A stretch of DNA of 64,000 nucleotides from an uncultured Aquimarina sp. (GTDB taxonomy: Bacteria > Bacteroidota > Bacteroidia > Flavobacteriales > Flavobacteriaceae), in assembly GCA_947500505.1 (NCBI GenBank), contig CANMSL010000003.1, positions 310,001-374,000 on the forward strand, written 5' to 3'. Of the stretch, positions 26,412 through 35,052 are shown in pieces. Position 1 is the first letter of the stretch, and the number at the start of each line of letters is the position of its first letter. The translations under genes and the position numbers were made by a program. The notes below the pieces were generated by a model. It saw nothing but the letters and a program-made list of their open reading frames with translations, did no database searches and was not told the DNA's origin.

Positions 26412-27242
26412 ATGAAAATAAAGAATCTATCATTAGCAATTTTTATTGCAACTCAATTCTATAGCTATTCTCAAAAAATAGAAAAAATAGACCTTAATAG
26501 TAGTATTTTAGTACTAGAGAAAAATATTAAACAAGGTGATTATGCTATTGAGTTAGCTAATCTGAATTCCTCTAATGCTTATGAAGTTTTAGCAACATTA
26601 AACGATATTAAAATTGCAGAATTAAATTTTCCAAATAATGGTAATGCCAAATTATCCTTTACTCCCACTACTTCAAATCAGAAAATTGGTGAGTTTGAAA
26701 TTTCGAAGGGTCAAAAATTAGTTATAACTATTACTGAAAAAATTCCAGGTCTATCTAAAATACAAAGAAAAATAGTTAGAACCTTTACAACAGGTGTTAA
26801 GGGTAATTGGCAAACTACTTTTGGGTTTAATTTTGTAAAATTGAACAATAAAACCTTTTTCTAAAGTCAAAATGATGATCTGTCCTATATGGTCACGAAA
26901 AGTAACAACGAAAAAGAGTGGGAATATTATCCTTCAATAATGTTTACCTGGTTAAATAATGGATCTACTAATTTCAAATTTGGTTTTTCTGGGGGTTTTG
27001 GTTACAACTTGGATAATAGTATTTCTGTTTTTACAGGTGGTTCAATAATATATAATCACAACATTACAATTACCGCAGGGTTAGCATTTCACAATCAAAA
27101 AGAACTTAGTTCTAAGTATAAAGAAGAGGATGTAATTACTGAAAACCTTGATTTTGATCAGTTACATACTGATTTTATAGCCATTAACCCATTTATTTCA
27201 ATTTCTTTACGATTAGATAGAAATCCTTTTAAAAGAGAATAA
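26412..27242 (+). pseudogene. Secreted beta-rich protein gene interrupted by one in-frame stop
   Basis: A single reading frame from ATG 26412 to the TAA ending at 27242, broken only by TAA at 26862-26864. The first part (150 residues) has a signal peptide (ending SYSQ) and ends ...GFNFVKLNNKTFF. Reading through the stop continues in the same frame with SQNDDLSYMVTKS and a barrel-like half (FKFGFSGGFGYNLDN, PFISISLRLDRN). No frameshift is needed, and the two halves together resemble a conserved flavobacterial protein of about 275 residues. The gene follows the two-component operon and its palindrome. A nonsense mutation, sequencing error or readthrough are all possible. Confidence 0.75.
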
Positions 27243-27248
27243 TTAAAA

Positions 27249-27282
27249 AAGACCTCTAAGGTTAATAAACCTTGGAGGTCTT
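27249..27282. terminator. Bidirectional terminator between convergent genes
   Basis: AAGACCTC-T-AAGGTT (27249-27263) pairs with AACCTT-G-GAGGTCTT (27268-27282) over 15 positions with one U-G pair. The flanks are A-rich on the left and TATAC on the right; on the minus strand TTTTTTAATT follows. It serves mainly the M49 peptidase side's neighbour, the interrupted gene, and readthrough control. Confidence 0.7.
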
Positions 27283-27307
27283 ATACAATAAGCAGTATTT
27301 ACTGTTT

Positions 27308-29359
27308 TTAATTCAACTCTGGTAAGAAATTAAAGTTTTTACTATACTCTAACATCTGAGTAACAAAATCCTTAGGTTGAGTTACATTGATTTTGGTAAT
27401 TTCTCCGTTATCGTCCGTTTCCGGAACCAAAACAGGATTTACAAATCCACTGTATGGAGCAGCTGTAAATTGTTCGTTTCTTTTTAGAACTTCTGCGTGA
27501 ATTTCCTGATCAACTTTTACTCCATATCCTTCTACTAAGGCTTCAGCAGCTTTAAAATCTCCTTCAGATTTGATGCGTTGCGTTTCACGCAATAAACGAC
27601 CAAAAATCTCGCGAAGCTTTGCATAGTCATTAATATTGTAATATGTTTTTCCGTCTCTGGTAACTTTTTCAATTACATTATCTTTTGCTCCTTGCTCGAA
27701 AGCCCAGGCACTCACCCATTGCCGATTACGCATATGTGCTTCTTCTACATCATCCCCTAGATTCAGACGTATTAGCTGTGTCATCAATCCATTTCTGATA
27801 TAACCATCATAAGCAGCTTTTCCTACCTTTTCCCAGTCTTCTACTAATCCAAGTTCTTGTAATTTCGGATCCATCAGATAATACAATCCAACTAAATCTG
27901 CACGTCCTTCTTCCATTGTTGAAGCATAGTTTTTAAGTGTTTCTTTAGTCTCTCCTACTCCGGGGTTAAGCTGACCAGAAGCATGACCAACTACTTCGTG
28001 TAGCGCCGTATGTAACTTATCGGCTAATTGTCCGTATTTTTCTTCTAATTCATACTCTTCATCGTCATGCACAAATTCTTTTAAACGACCTGATCCTCCT
28101 GCATTGTTATATGCATCAATAATATTCCCTAAAGACACTGATTTAGATCCTACAGCAGCTCTGATCCAATTTGCATTAGGAAGATTTACTCCAATAGGCG
28201 TACTTGGCGAGGCATCTCCTGCTTCTCCTGCTACTGTAACCACTTTGTATGTAACTCCTACAACACTATCTTTTTTGTGTTCATCCATTAATGGAGAACT
28301 GTCCTCAAACCATTGTGCATTTTCGGATAAAACTGCCATTTTTTTTGACATATCAAAATCTTTGATCTGCACAATTGTTTCGTAAGATCCTCTATATCCT
28401 AATGGATCGTTATATACTTCAATAAAACTATTGATATAATCAATGTTACCTTCTGTCGCTTTAGTCCAAGCGACATTATAATCATCCCAGGTTTTTAAAT
28501 CACCTGTTTTATAATACTCTATTAACAGTCCGATAGCATCACCTTGCGCCTTATTTTCTGCAACTTCTTTTGCTTTTTCCAGCCACTTAATAATCTCATC
28601 GATTGCTGAACCGTATAAACCTCCGGATTTGTAAACTCTTTCTTTTAGCTCACCATTTTCTTTCACCAATTGAGAATTTAAACCGTATGATAATGGCTTT
28701 TTGGGATTAGGGGATTCCATTTTACTGTAAAATGACGCTACATCTTGATTAGTAACATTAGGTCCATAGAAATTAACGGCAGATAATGCTACATTATCCG
28801 CCCCTTTTGCTTGATTTACTTTTTTAATATCCTTGTCATTAAAAATAACATCCAAAGCCTCCTCGGATAATTCAGTATCTGTTTCTTCTAAAAGTGAAGT
28901 GAGGTATTCTTTATTGAATTCGGGTTTGATCTTATCATTACTGTAATGATGATGAATTCCATTAGAAAACCACACTCTTTTAAGGTACGTTTCGAAAGCT
29001 TTCCAATCTTCACTGGCTTTATCTCCAGAAAACGAACCATATACCTTTTCGAGTGCCTTACGAATCTTTAAATTGTGACGGTAGTTTTGATCCCACATAA
29101 TATCCCTTCCACTCAGACCGGCCTGTGTAAGATAATACACAAGTTTTTGTTCTTTTAATGATAGGTTTTCCCAACCTGGTATTTGATATCTAAGAACTTT
29201 TATATCAGCAAACTGTTCTACCAGATAGTCAAACTTATCCTCAACTTTATTCTGTTCTGCTTCTTGTTGATTGATCTGATCCTGTATGCTTGGATCTTTT
29301 TTACAAGCGATTAGCATTGCGCTAATACCAATAAAAAATATTACACGATTAAATTTCAT
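27308..29359 (-). CDS. Dipeptidyl-peptidase III-like lipoprotein (family M49)
   Basis: A 683-residue zinc peptidase anchored as a lipoprotein (lipobox LIAC, Cys19). The M49 signature HExxxGH is present as HEVVGHASG (H454-H459), with the second motif EEGRAD at 483-488 supplying the third zinc ligand; most relatives have EECRAE or EECRAD. DPP III enzymes release dipeptides from the N-terminus of short peptides. Length is normal. Here the enzyme would act in the periplasm or at the cell surface, unlike the cytosolic eukaryotic form. It is a single gene with no promoter recognised. Confidence 0.92.
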   Translation of the reverse strand: MKFNRVIFFIGISAMLIACKKDPSIQDQINQQEAEQNKVEDKFDYLVEQFADIKVLRYQIPGWENLSLKEQKLVYYLTQAGLSGRDIMWDQNYRHNLKIRKALEKVYGSFSGDKASEDWKAFETYLKRVWFSNGIHHHYSNDKIKPEFNKEYLTSLLEETDTELSEEALDVIFNDKDIKKVNQAKGADNVALSAVNFYGPNVTNQDVASFYSKMESPNPKKPLSYGLNSQLVKENGELKERVYKSGGLYGSAIDEIIKWLEKAKEVAENKAQGDAIGLLIEYYKTGDLKTWDDYNVAWTKATEGNIDYINSFIEVYNDPLGYRGSYETIVQIKDFDMSKKMAVLSENAQWFEDSSPLMDEHKKDSVVGVTYKVVTVAGEAGDASPSTPIGVNLPNANWIRAAVGSKSVSLGNIIDAYNNAGGSGRLKEFVHDDEEYELEEKYGQLADKLHTALHEVVGHASGQLNPGVGETKETLKNYASTMEEGRADLVGLYYLMDPKLQELGLVEDWEKVGKAAYDGYIRNGLMTQLIRLNLGDDVEEAHMRNRQWVSAWAFEQGAKDNVIEKVTRDGKTYYNINDYAKLREIFGRLLRETQRIKSEGDFKAAEALVEGYGVKVDQEIHAEVLKRNEQFTAAPYSGFVNPVLVPETDDNGEITKINVTQPKDFVTQMLEYSKNFNFLPELN

Positions 29360-29536
29360 TTGTTTATGTTTATTATTTCCAGCAAATGTAACGAAATAAA
29401 AAAAATCAGAATTTTAAGGTTTACTTTATCCAATGAAATATGGTATATGAAATATCAAACCCCTGAGAATGTTGAAATTAAAATCCATTTTAAAAATTGA
29501 TTATATTAGCTAAACAAACAATCTAATCTAACTAAC

Positions 29537-30571
29537 ATGAAAATCATAAAATATTTATTTTTCCTTTTACTCATCGTCGTTGTAGGTGGAGGAGTTTACA
29601 TAGCGATGTCTGATGGTAAATTCCAGGTAGAAGAAAGCAGGGTAATTGATGCACCAGATGAATTACTTTTTAATACAATAAACGAATATAAAACATGGGA
29701 GAAATGGGGTCCCTGGATGGATGATTCTGATGATATGATTATGGAATATCCTAACCAGACCAGTGGCGATGGTGCTTCCTATAGTTGGAAAAGTGAAACC
29801 CAGGGAGATGGACAAATGAAAACAATAAAAACCGCTCCTTTTACAAGTATAGACCAAAAAATCACTTTTATTACTCCTATGGGAGAAAGCATAAGTGATG
29901 TTTATTGGAAATTTGAAAAATTGGAAGACAAAAAAACCAAAGTAACCTGGGGAATGAAAGGAGAACAATCCTTTATGGAAAAAGCTTTCTGGATGACACA
30001 GGATAGTACGTTGTCCCAAAATCTAAGACCTATGTATAATAAAGGTCTGGAGAAATTAGATGCTTTTGTAAACCAAAAAATGAAAGAATATTCTGTACAT
30101 GTTGATGGAGTAACAGAGCATAGAGGTGGGTTTTATATGTATAGTGCTACAGCATCATCTATAGCTGATATTTCTGAAAAAATGGCGCAGATGTTACCGG
30201 CTGTACAAGCATATGTAAAGCAAAATAATCTTCCACAGACCGGAATGCCATTTACGATCTATAACGAATTCAATCAGCAACAAGGGACTGCTATCTATTC
30301 TACAGGCATACCGGTAAGGGATGAAGTAATTACACCGGCAGACAGCAATATTTTAAGTGGTTCGTTACCTAAACAAAAAGTTGTAAAAACTACATTAAAG
30401 GGAGATTATATAAACCTCAAAGAAGCTTGGGAAACAGGGTATAAATATATTGATGAAAATGGTTTGGAACTCAATCCTACATCTCCTGCATTTGAAGTAT
30501 ACAGAACAGATCCCGGTATACAGCCTAATCCAGCAGAATGGATCACTGAGATATATATACCCATAAAATGA
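29537..30571 (+). CDS. SRPBCC (polyketide cyclase-like) plus GyrI-like effector-binding protein
   Basis: A 344-residue membrane-anchored protein. An N-terminal hydrophobic helix (residues 5-25) is followed by an SRPBCC/START-like domain (about 34-175; VIDAPDELLFNTINEYKTWEKWGPW) and a GyrI/AraC-effector-binding-like domain (about 185-344). These folds bind small hydrophobic or amphipathic ligands. No catalytic residues can be assigned and the ligand is unknown. It precedes crcB by 78 bases, with a long hairpin between, so it is probably transcribed alone. Confidence 0.82.
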   Translation: MKIIKYLFFLLLIVVVGGGVYIAMSDGKFQVEESRVIDAPDELLFNTINEYKTWEKWGPWMDDSDDMIMEYPNQTSGDGASYSWKSETQGDGQMKTIKTAPFTSIDQKITFITPMGESISDVYWKFEKLEDKKTKVTWGMKGEQSFMEKAFWMTQDSTLSQNLRPMYNKGLEKLDAFVNQKMKEYSVHVDGVTEHRGGFYMYSATASSIADISEKMAQMLPAVQAYVKQNNLPQTGMPFTIYNEFNQQQGTAIYSTGIPVRDEVITPADSNILSGSLPKQKVVKTTLKGDYINLKEAWETGYKYIDENGLELNPTSPAFEVYRTDPGIQPNPAEWITEIYIPIK

Positions 30572-30583
30572 AAACTTAAAAAA

Positions 30584-30617
30584 TAGAAATTTAGATATTC
30601 AGTTATCTAAATTTCTA
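30584..30617 (+). terminator. Hairpin between the SRPBCC gene and crcB, probable terminator
   Basis: TAGAAATTTAGATA (30584-30597) and TATCTAAATTTCTA (30604-30617) form a perfect 14-bp but AT-rich stem with a 6-base loop. The downstream tract (TAATTTAC) is only weakly T-rich, so it may be a weak terminator or another regulatory hairpin. Confidence 0.55.
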
Positions 30618-30648
30618 TAATTTACATAGTTTCTAACTCTTATTCTAC

Positions 30649-31014
30649 ATGAAACAACTGCTATTTATTTTTATTGGAGGCGGTGCTGGTAGTGTGGCGC
30701 GATATCTCCTTAGTAAGTTTTTAAATAGTGAAACCAGTGCGATTCCGTACGGAACTTTTTCCGCCAATGTTTTAGGAAGCTTTTTGATAGGTATTATTCT
30801 CGGACTGGCACTTAAAAATAATGTGGTATCACACAATGTTGTTTTGTTATTGGCTACCGGATTTTGTGGTGGTTTTACTACCTTTTCCACTTTCACATAT
30901 GAAAACCTCATGCTTCTACGATCGGGTGACTTCATCAGTTTTTGCTTTTATACGATTGGCTCTTTAGTTATAGGGATTCTTTTAGTATTTTTAGGAATGT
31001 GGATTGTAAAATGA
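30649..31014 (+). CDS. crcB: Fluoride channel protein CrcB (Fluc)
   Basis: A 121-residue four-helix membrane protein with the Fluc signatures GGGAGSVARYLLSKF, GTFSANVLGSFLIG and GFCGGFTTFSTFTYE. The last holds the Phe and Thr/Ser residues that line the fluoride path. Dual-topology homodimers of this protein export toxic F-. The 77-base leader contains no recognisable fluoride (crcB) riboswitch motif, so expression may be constitutive or controlled otherwise. It lies upstream of the P-II gene on the same strand with a 63-base gap. Confidence 0.95.
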   Translation: MKQLLFIFIGGGAGSVARYLLSKFLNSETSAIPYGTFSANVLGSFLIGIILGLALKNNVVSHNVVLLLATGFCGGFTTFSTFTYENLMLLRSGDFISFCFYTIGSLVIGILLVFLGMWIVK

Positions 31015-31077
31015 AAAAGTTCTATTTCGATCTGGTATTACTTTGTCGGATAAAAGAACCTTAACAATTGTTATTAA

Positions 31078-31416
31078 ATGAAAAAAATTGAAGCTGTAAT
31101 ACGTAAGTCAAGGTTTAGAGAAGTTAGAGACGCCTTGCACGAAATCGAAGTAAACTTCTTTACGTATTGGGATGTAGCGGGTGTGGGAAACGAAAAAAAA
31201 GGTCACGTATACAGAGGAATAAGCTATAACACTTCTGATATACAACGTAGATACCTTTCTATAGTCGTTTCTGATGAATTTGAGGAAAAAACCGTACAAA
31301 CTATTATCAATGCTGCTAAAACCGGCGAAATTGGTGATGGTAAGATATTCGTTTCTGAAATACAAAACACTCATAGGATACGAACTGGAGAACACGGAAA
31401 TCAGGCATTAAGCTAG
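31078..31416 (+). CDS. P-II family nitrogen regulatory protein
   Basis: A 112-residue P-II signal protein starting MKKIEAVIRKSRF, the canonical first strand. It has the lineage-variant T-loop (GVGNEKKGHVYRGISYNTSDIQRR) and the C-loop segment TGEIGDGKIFVSEI that forms the ATP/ADP site. P-II trimers sense 2-oxoglutarate and adenylates and usually block the ammonium channel AmtB. An amtB gene would be expected next to it but is absent from the window; a porin gene follows after 488 bases. The T-loop lacks the standard YRGAEY sequence but keeps a Tyr (ISYNT). Confidence 0.92.
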   Translation: MKKIEAVIRKSRFREVRDALHEIEVNFFTYWDVAGVGNEKKGHVYRGISYNTSDIQRRYLSIVVSDEFEEKTVQTIINAAKTGEIGDGKIFVSEIQNTHRIRTGEHGNQALS

Positions 31417-31904
31417 GTTTCTGATTTTTAATAAAATCCCTTCATAAATATAACGTTCACTTTCATAAAGAGATCACCTGTGTGCGACATACGGATAACC
31501 TTTAGAATTTAAAGTATGCCCGTATATTATAGCGAAATTGATGCTCATTATAACAAGACCTGTTTACTTTCAACACTTCTACTTTCTCTTACAAATCAGC
31601 TTATGAACTAAAAATTCTTTTATACTTTCTAGCTGTATTATTAAATCTAAACTATTGCTTTTTTTTATACTATTCTTATTAATTACATAGATAGAACCAG
31701 ATTAAGCAGAATAAAATTCCGAAAAGCTGCTTTTAAATTCTTAAAAAATATCAAAATAAAAACACATGCCCTATTTTTTACAGGGTTAAAATAAAAAATA
31801 TCTAAAAATTAAACACCTTACCCCTTTTTTTATTGGGGTAACATTGTTTTAACCTAGTTTTACAAAACCAATTAAAAACAAATTAATACCAATTAATGTT
31901 TATT
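31417..31904. other. 488-base AT-rich region between P-II and porin genes with two palindromes
   Basis: No gene was seen. Near the porin end are CCCT-N9-AGGG (within 31771-31787) and TTACCCC-N10-GGGGTAA (31818-31824 with 31835-31841). These are followed by TTG and TAGTTTTA, a near match to the -7 box. The long spacer occupies the place where amtB often lies in relatives (recollection). Confidence 0.45.
31818..31841. promoter_or_regulatory. Palindrome TTACCCC-N10-GGGGTAA upstream of the porin gene
   Basis: The two 7-base arms are perfect. The half-site TACCC is shared with the operator-like palindromes near 23250 and 26345, but the spacer is 10 instead of 6, so it may bind a different regulator. 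It lies 64 bases before the chosen porin start. Confidence 0.45.
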
Positions 31905-33005
31905 ATGAAAACAAAAACCGTAACAAAATTTTTAAAAAATGTATGTCTTTTTTCTTTAGTGTTAGTCAGCTTCCAATCAATCGGACAAGAAGAAGAAAAA
32001 AAATGGTTCGATAACTTTTCTGTAAATGGATCTGTGGATGGATACTTTAGATACAATTTTGGAGCCCAAAATGATAATTCTACGGCACCAGCTACTTCTT
32101 TCGCCAATGAATCCGGGTTTGCTCTGGGTATGGCCAATGTAATTCTTGGGTACGAAGGAGAAAAAGTAGGGTTTGTAGCAGATTTAGTATACGGGCCAAG
32201 AGGAGAAGACGCAGTATTTCTTTCCACTGGTTCTTCTCAAATTGTAAACCAGTTATATGCATACTGGAATGTAACTGAAACATTTAAACTTACTTTTGGT
32301 AATTTTAATACATATCTAGGATACGAGGTGATTTCTCCGACGGGCAACTTTAATTACTCAACCTCTTATATGTTCTCTTATGGACCTTTTTCGCATACAG
32401 GACTAAAAGCCGATTTTGCAATCAATGATAAATGGTCTGCAATGGTGGCTGTTATGAATCCTACTGATTACACAGAAAACAATCCTTTCGACACTTACAT
32501 CTTCGGAGCTCAAGTAGGATATTCTGCAGATAATGGCACTGCTTTTCTTAACTTCAGATATGGAAACGAAGGGGAGCCGGGGGAAGTTGGACCTACATTT
32601 CAAGTGGATTTAACTACAGGATGGGATCTTTCTGAAAAATTTTATTTAGGAGTTAATGCTACCTATTTGACAACAGAGGATCAAGGAGATGCAGATGCGG
32701 CAGGTTTTTATGGTGTAGCATTGTATCCTCAATTCAAAGCTACAGAAAAGTTTAGCATCGGATTAAGAGGAGAATATTTTGCAGAATTTGAAAATGGAGT
32801 TGGAGCTTTGGTAACAGATGCTGATGGAGACGGAAGCGTTGTTGCTGCAACCTTAACAGGAAGTTATGATATTGGAAATCTTACTCTTAAACCAGAATTA
32901 AGATTGGATTCTGCTTCTGAGGATACTTTCGCGGATAACGATAATCCAGTAGAGTTTAACAAAAGCCTTTCCTCTTTTGTCCTCGGTGCCATCTATAAGT
33001 TTTAA
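31905..33005 (+). CDS. Outer membrane porin, BBP2 (OmpL-like) family
   Basis: A 366-residue beta-barrel protein with a signal peptide (ending FQSIGQ). Strand patterns typical of the OmpL-like BBP2 family include VNGSVDGYFRYNFGA, ALGMANVILGYEG and SYMFSYGPFSHTGLKADF, and the protein ends in Phe (SFVLGAIYKF), the usual barrel-assembly signal. It should form a diffusion channel in the outer membrane. Such porins are often beside P-II/ammonium transporter genes, which fits the P-II gene upstream. ATG 31905 is preferred to ATG 31896, which would add only MFI. Confidence 0.82.
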   Translation: MKTKTVTKFLKNVCLFSLVLVSFQSIGQEEEKKWFDNFSVNGSVDGYFRYNFGAQNDNSTAPATSFANESGFALGMANVILGYEGEKVGFVADLVYGPRGEDAVFLSTGSSQIVNQLYAYWNVTETFKLTFGNFNTYLGYEVISPTGNFNYSTSYMFSYGPFSHTGLKADFAINDKWSAMVAVMNPTDYTENNPFDTYIFGAQVGYSADNGTAFLNFRYGNEGEPGEVGPTFQVDLTTGWDLSEKFYLGVNATYLTTEDQGDADAAGFYGVALYPQFKATEKFSIGLRGEYFAEFENGVGALVTDADGDGSVVAATLTGSYDIGNLTLKPELRLDSASEDTFADNDNPVEFNKSLSSFVLGAIYKF

Positions 33006-33039
33006 TATATTATAGTTTAATATATTGTTTGTTTATGCT

Positions 33040-33071
33040 AAAAGCGCTCCGAATTATTGGAGCGCTTTTTT
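33040..33071 (+). terminator. Intrinsic terminator of the porin gene
   Basis: AAAAGCGCTCC (33040-33050) and GGAGCGCTTTT (33059-33069) form a perfect 11-bp stem with an 8-base loop, followed by TTAATT. On the opposite strand a T-tract also follows, so it can serve the convergent DUF1684 gene. Confidence 0.85.
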
Positions 33072-33684
33072 AATTGTTAGCCTCGTGTTTGTTATACTTC
33101 TTAACCCCTGCAGGAATCTTTATTTCCAGATGATTTTCTTCCGGAGGAATAGGACAAGAATATCTGGAACTGTAGGCGCAATAAGGATTATAAGACATAT
33201 TAAAATCGATCTGAATGATATCCCCCACGGGAATTTTAAGGTCTATAAAACGCCCTCCTCCATAACTGGTTTCTCCATTAGTCAGATCTGTGAAAGGAAG
33301 AAAAAGATAATCTTCATACTCGGGTTGCGTCTTTAATCCTTGACTCTGATATATATTTAATATCCATTCCTTATCTTGAAGAACAAAATGGGCTTCACCA
33401 TATTTAACATACAAAGGCTCCCTACTTGTTGTTGTTTTCATAATAAAAGGAGTTTCGTAAGGGGTACGAACAAATTTGGCCATAATACTATATGTGGTAT
33501 CAATCTTAAAAAATTCTAATGCTTTAAACTCTTTAAAATCTTTTGGTGTTAATGGTGATTTTTCTTCAGAAGCAAATTCCTTATTAAGCTCCTCCTGAAA
33601 ATTCAGTATTTTCTTAATGGTAGTAGAATCCTGAGCCATTGCCTGACTCAAGAATAACATTAGCAAAAAAGATAATCTGTACAC
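33070..33684 (-). CDS. DUF1684 family exported protein
   Basis: A 204-residue exported protein (signal peptide ending QAMAQ). It has the DUF1684 core: SPLTPKDFKEFKALEFFKID near the N-terminus, YLFLPFTDLTNGETSYGGGRFID, and NMSYNPYCAYSSRYSCPIPPEEN, whose NPYCAY..CP.PP.EN stretch is the family signature. Function is unknown. There is no ATG start: a GTG at 33684 is chosen because a -7 box (TACTTTTG) at 33710-33703 would leave an upstream TTG at 33705 outside the transcript. If that box is not used, the TTG start adds seven residues. Confidence 0.85.
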   Translation of the reverse strand: MYRLSFLLMLFLSQAMAQDSTTIKKILNFQEELNKEFASEEKSPLTPKDFKEFKALEFFKIDTTYSIMAKFVRTPYETPFIMKTTTSREPLYVKYGEAHFVLQDKEWILNIYQSQGLKTQPEYEDYLFLPFTDLTNGETSYGGGRFIDLKIPVGDIIQIDFNMSYNPYCAYSSRYSCPIPPEENHLEIKIPAGVKKYNKHEANN

Positions 33685-33702
33685 GGTGCCCTTATTTTTT
33701 TG

Positions 33703-33710
33703 CAAAAGTA
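33703..33710 (-). promoter_or_regulatory. -7 promoter element of the DUF1684 gene
   Basis: TACTTTTG on the minus strand matches TAnnTTTG. Its position 18 bases before GTG 33684 decides the start of the gene. Confidence 0.4.
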
Positions 33711-33811
33711 CAAAGCATTAGTAATAAACAAGTTAATATTCTCTAAAATTGTGTACTGTTTTTCAACAAAAAGTTACTTTTATCGGTTCTTTACAACCCA
33801 ACCAGATAACA

Positions 33812-35041
33812 TTGAAAAAACTTTTACTTAACTATATCGATACTTTTTCAGGACTTTCTAGAGAGGTTTGGTGGTTAGCACTCATCACGCTGATTAACAG
33901 AATGGGAGCTATGGTTATTCCATTTTTATCATTATATCTCTCTGATGATTTATATTTTTCTTTGAGTCAGATCGGTTGGGTAATGACGAGTTTTGGTCTT
34001 GGTTCTTTATTGGGAGCTTGGATAGGAGGAAAATTAAGTGATCGGATTGGTTATTACAAGGTTATCTTAGGATCCCTTTTACTCACAGGCGTTTCATTCT
34101 TTGTTGTTCAGTACTTCTCAAGTTTTTGGAGTATTTGTATTAGTTTTTTTGTTCTTATTGCCGTTGCAGATGCTGCACGACCCGCTTTTTTTGTAGCGCT
34201 AAGTGCATATAGTAAACCAGAAAACAAAACCCGATCACTAACTTTTATTAGATTAGCTATAAATCTTGGATTCTCTATGGGGCCTGCTTTAGGGGGATTG
34301 ATTATAGCAACAATTGGTTATTCCGGATTATTTTGGGTGGATGGAATCACTTGCATTATAGCAGGAGTTATTATGATTAAGACATTACATCCTAAAAAAG
34401 CCAGGATAATCGATAAAGAGATCGTTGTAGATAATCCAAAGCCTGCTTATAGCGATGGTATTTATATACTTTTTCTCATAGCACTTACACTTTTTGGGTT
34501 TATTTTTGTACAGTATTTTTCAACCATTCCATTGTATTACAAGGAAGTACACTTTTTATCGGAACAAAATATAGGACTTATACTGGCACTTAACGGCGCT
34601 TTAATTTTTGTCTTTGAGATGCCATTGATCGCTTATTTAGAATCAACATCTTTTTCCAAAATTGGAAATGTTATCAGTGGATTTGTCTTAACCGGAATTA
34701 GTTTTGTTTTGTTATTAATCACTCCGTGGGCAGGAATAATTATTATCGGGATGATCGTAGCAACAATTGGGGAAATGATTACGTTTCCTTTTGGGAATGC
34801 TTTTGCCCTGGATCGGTCAAAGAGAGGAAGGCAGGGTGATTATATGGGATTATATACGATGTCTTTTTCTTTTGCACATATCCTTGGACATAATTCGGGT
34901 ATGCAATTTATTAATCAATATGGTTATAATAATGCTTGGCTTTTTATGGCTTTAATTTCTGCAATTGGTACATTTTTATTGTTTATTGTAAAACAAAAAA
35001 TCAAAAAAGAAAAACAATCTCAAGCATTAAAACCTATTTAA
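33812..35041 (+). CDS. MFS family transporter
   Basis: A 409-residue major facilitator with 12 predicted helices and the loop 2-3 signature GGKLSDRIGYY. A second half contains PFGNAFALDRSKRGRQGDYMG, typical of the MDR/sugar exporter-like branch found in Bacteroidota. There is no ATG in a sensible position. TTG 33812 starts KKLLLNYIDTFSGLSREVW, where relatives begin, while the farther TTG at 33749 adds 21 unrelated residues. Substrate is unknown. It is followed after 11 bases by a DJ-1/PfpI lipoprotein gene, likely in one operon. Confidence 0.87.
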   Translation: MKKLLLNYIDTFSGLSREVWWLALITLINRMGAMVIPFLSLYLSDDLYFSLSQIGWVMTSFGLGSLLGAWIGGKLSDRIGYYKVILGSLLLTGVSFFVVQYFSSFWSICISFFVLIAVADAARPAFFVALSAYSKPENKTRSLTFIRLAINLGFSMGPALGGLIIATIGYSGLFWVDGITCIIAGVIMIKTLHPKKARIIDKEIVVDNPKPAYSDGIYILFLIALTLFGFIFVQYFSTIPLYYKEVHFLSEQNIGLILALNGALIFVFEMPLIAYLESTSFSKIGNVISGFVLTGISFVLLLITPWAGIIIIGMIVATIGEMITFPFGNAFALDRSKRGRQGDYMGLYTMSFSFAHILGHNSGMQFINQYGYNNAWLFMALISAIGTFLLFIVKQKIKKEKQSQALKPI

Positions 35042-35052
35042 GAAACGATATT

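Noticed and set aside
30572..30648. Fluoride riboswitch upstream of crcB
   Set aside because: The conserved crcB riboswitch bases were not found; the leader instead holds an AT-rich perfect hairpin.
33749..33811. Upstream TTG start for the MFS gene
   Set aside because: The 21 added residues have no membrane-protein character, and relatives begin at the position of TTG 33812.
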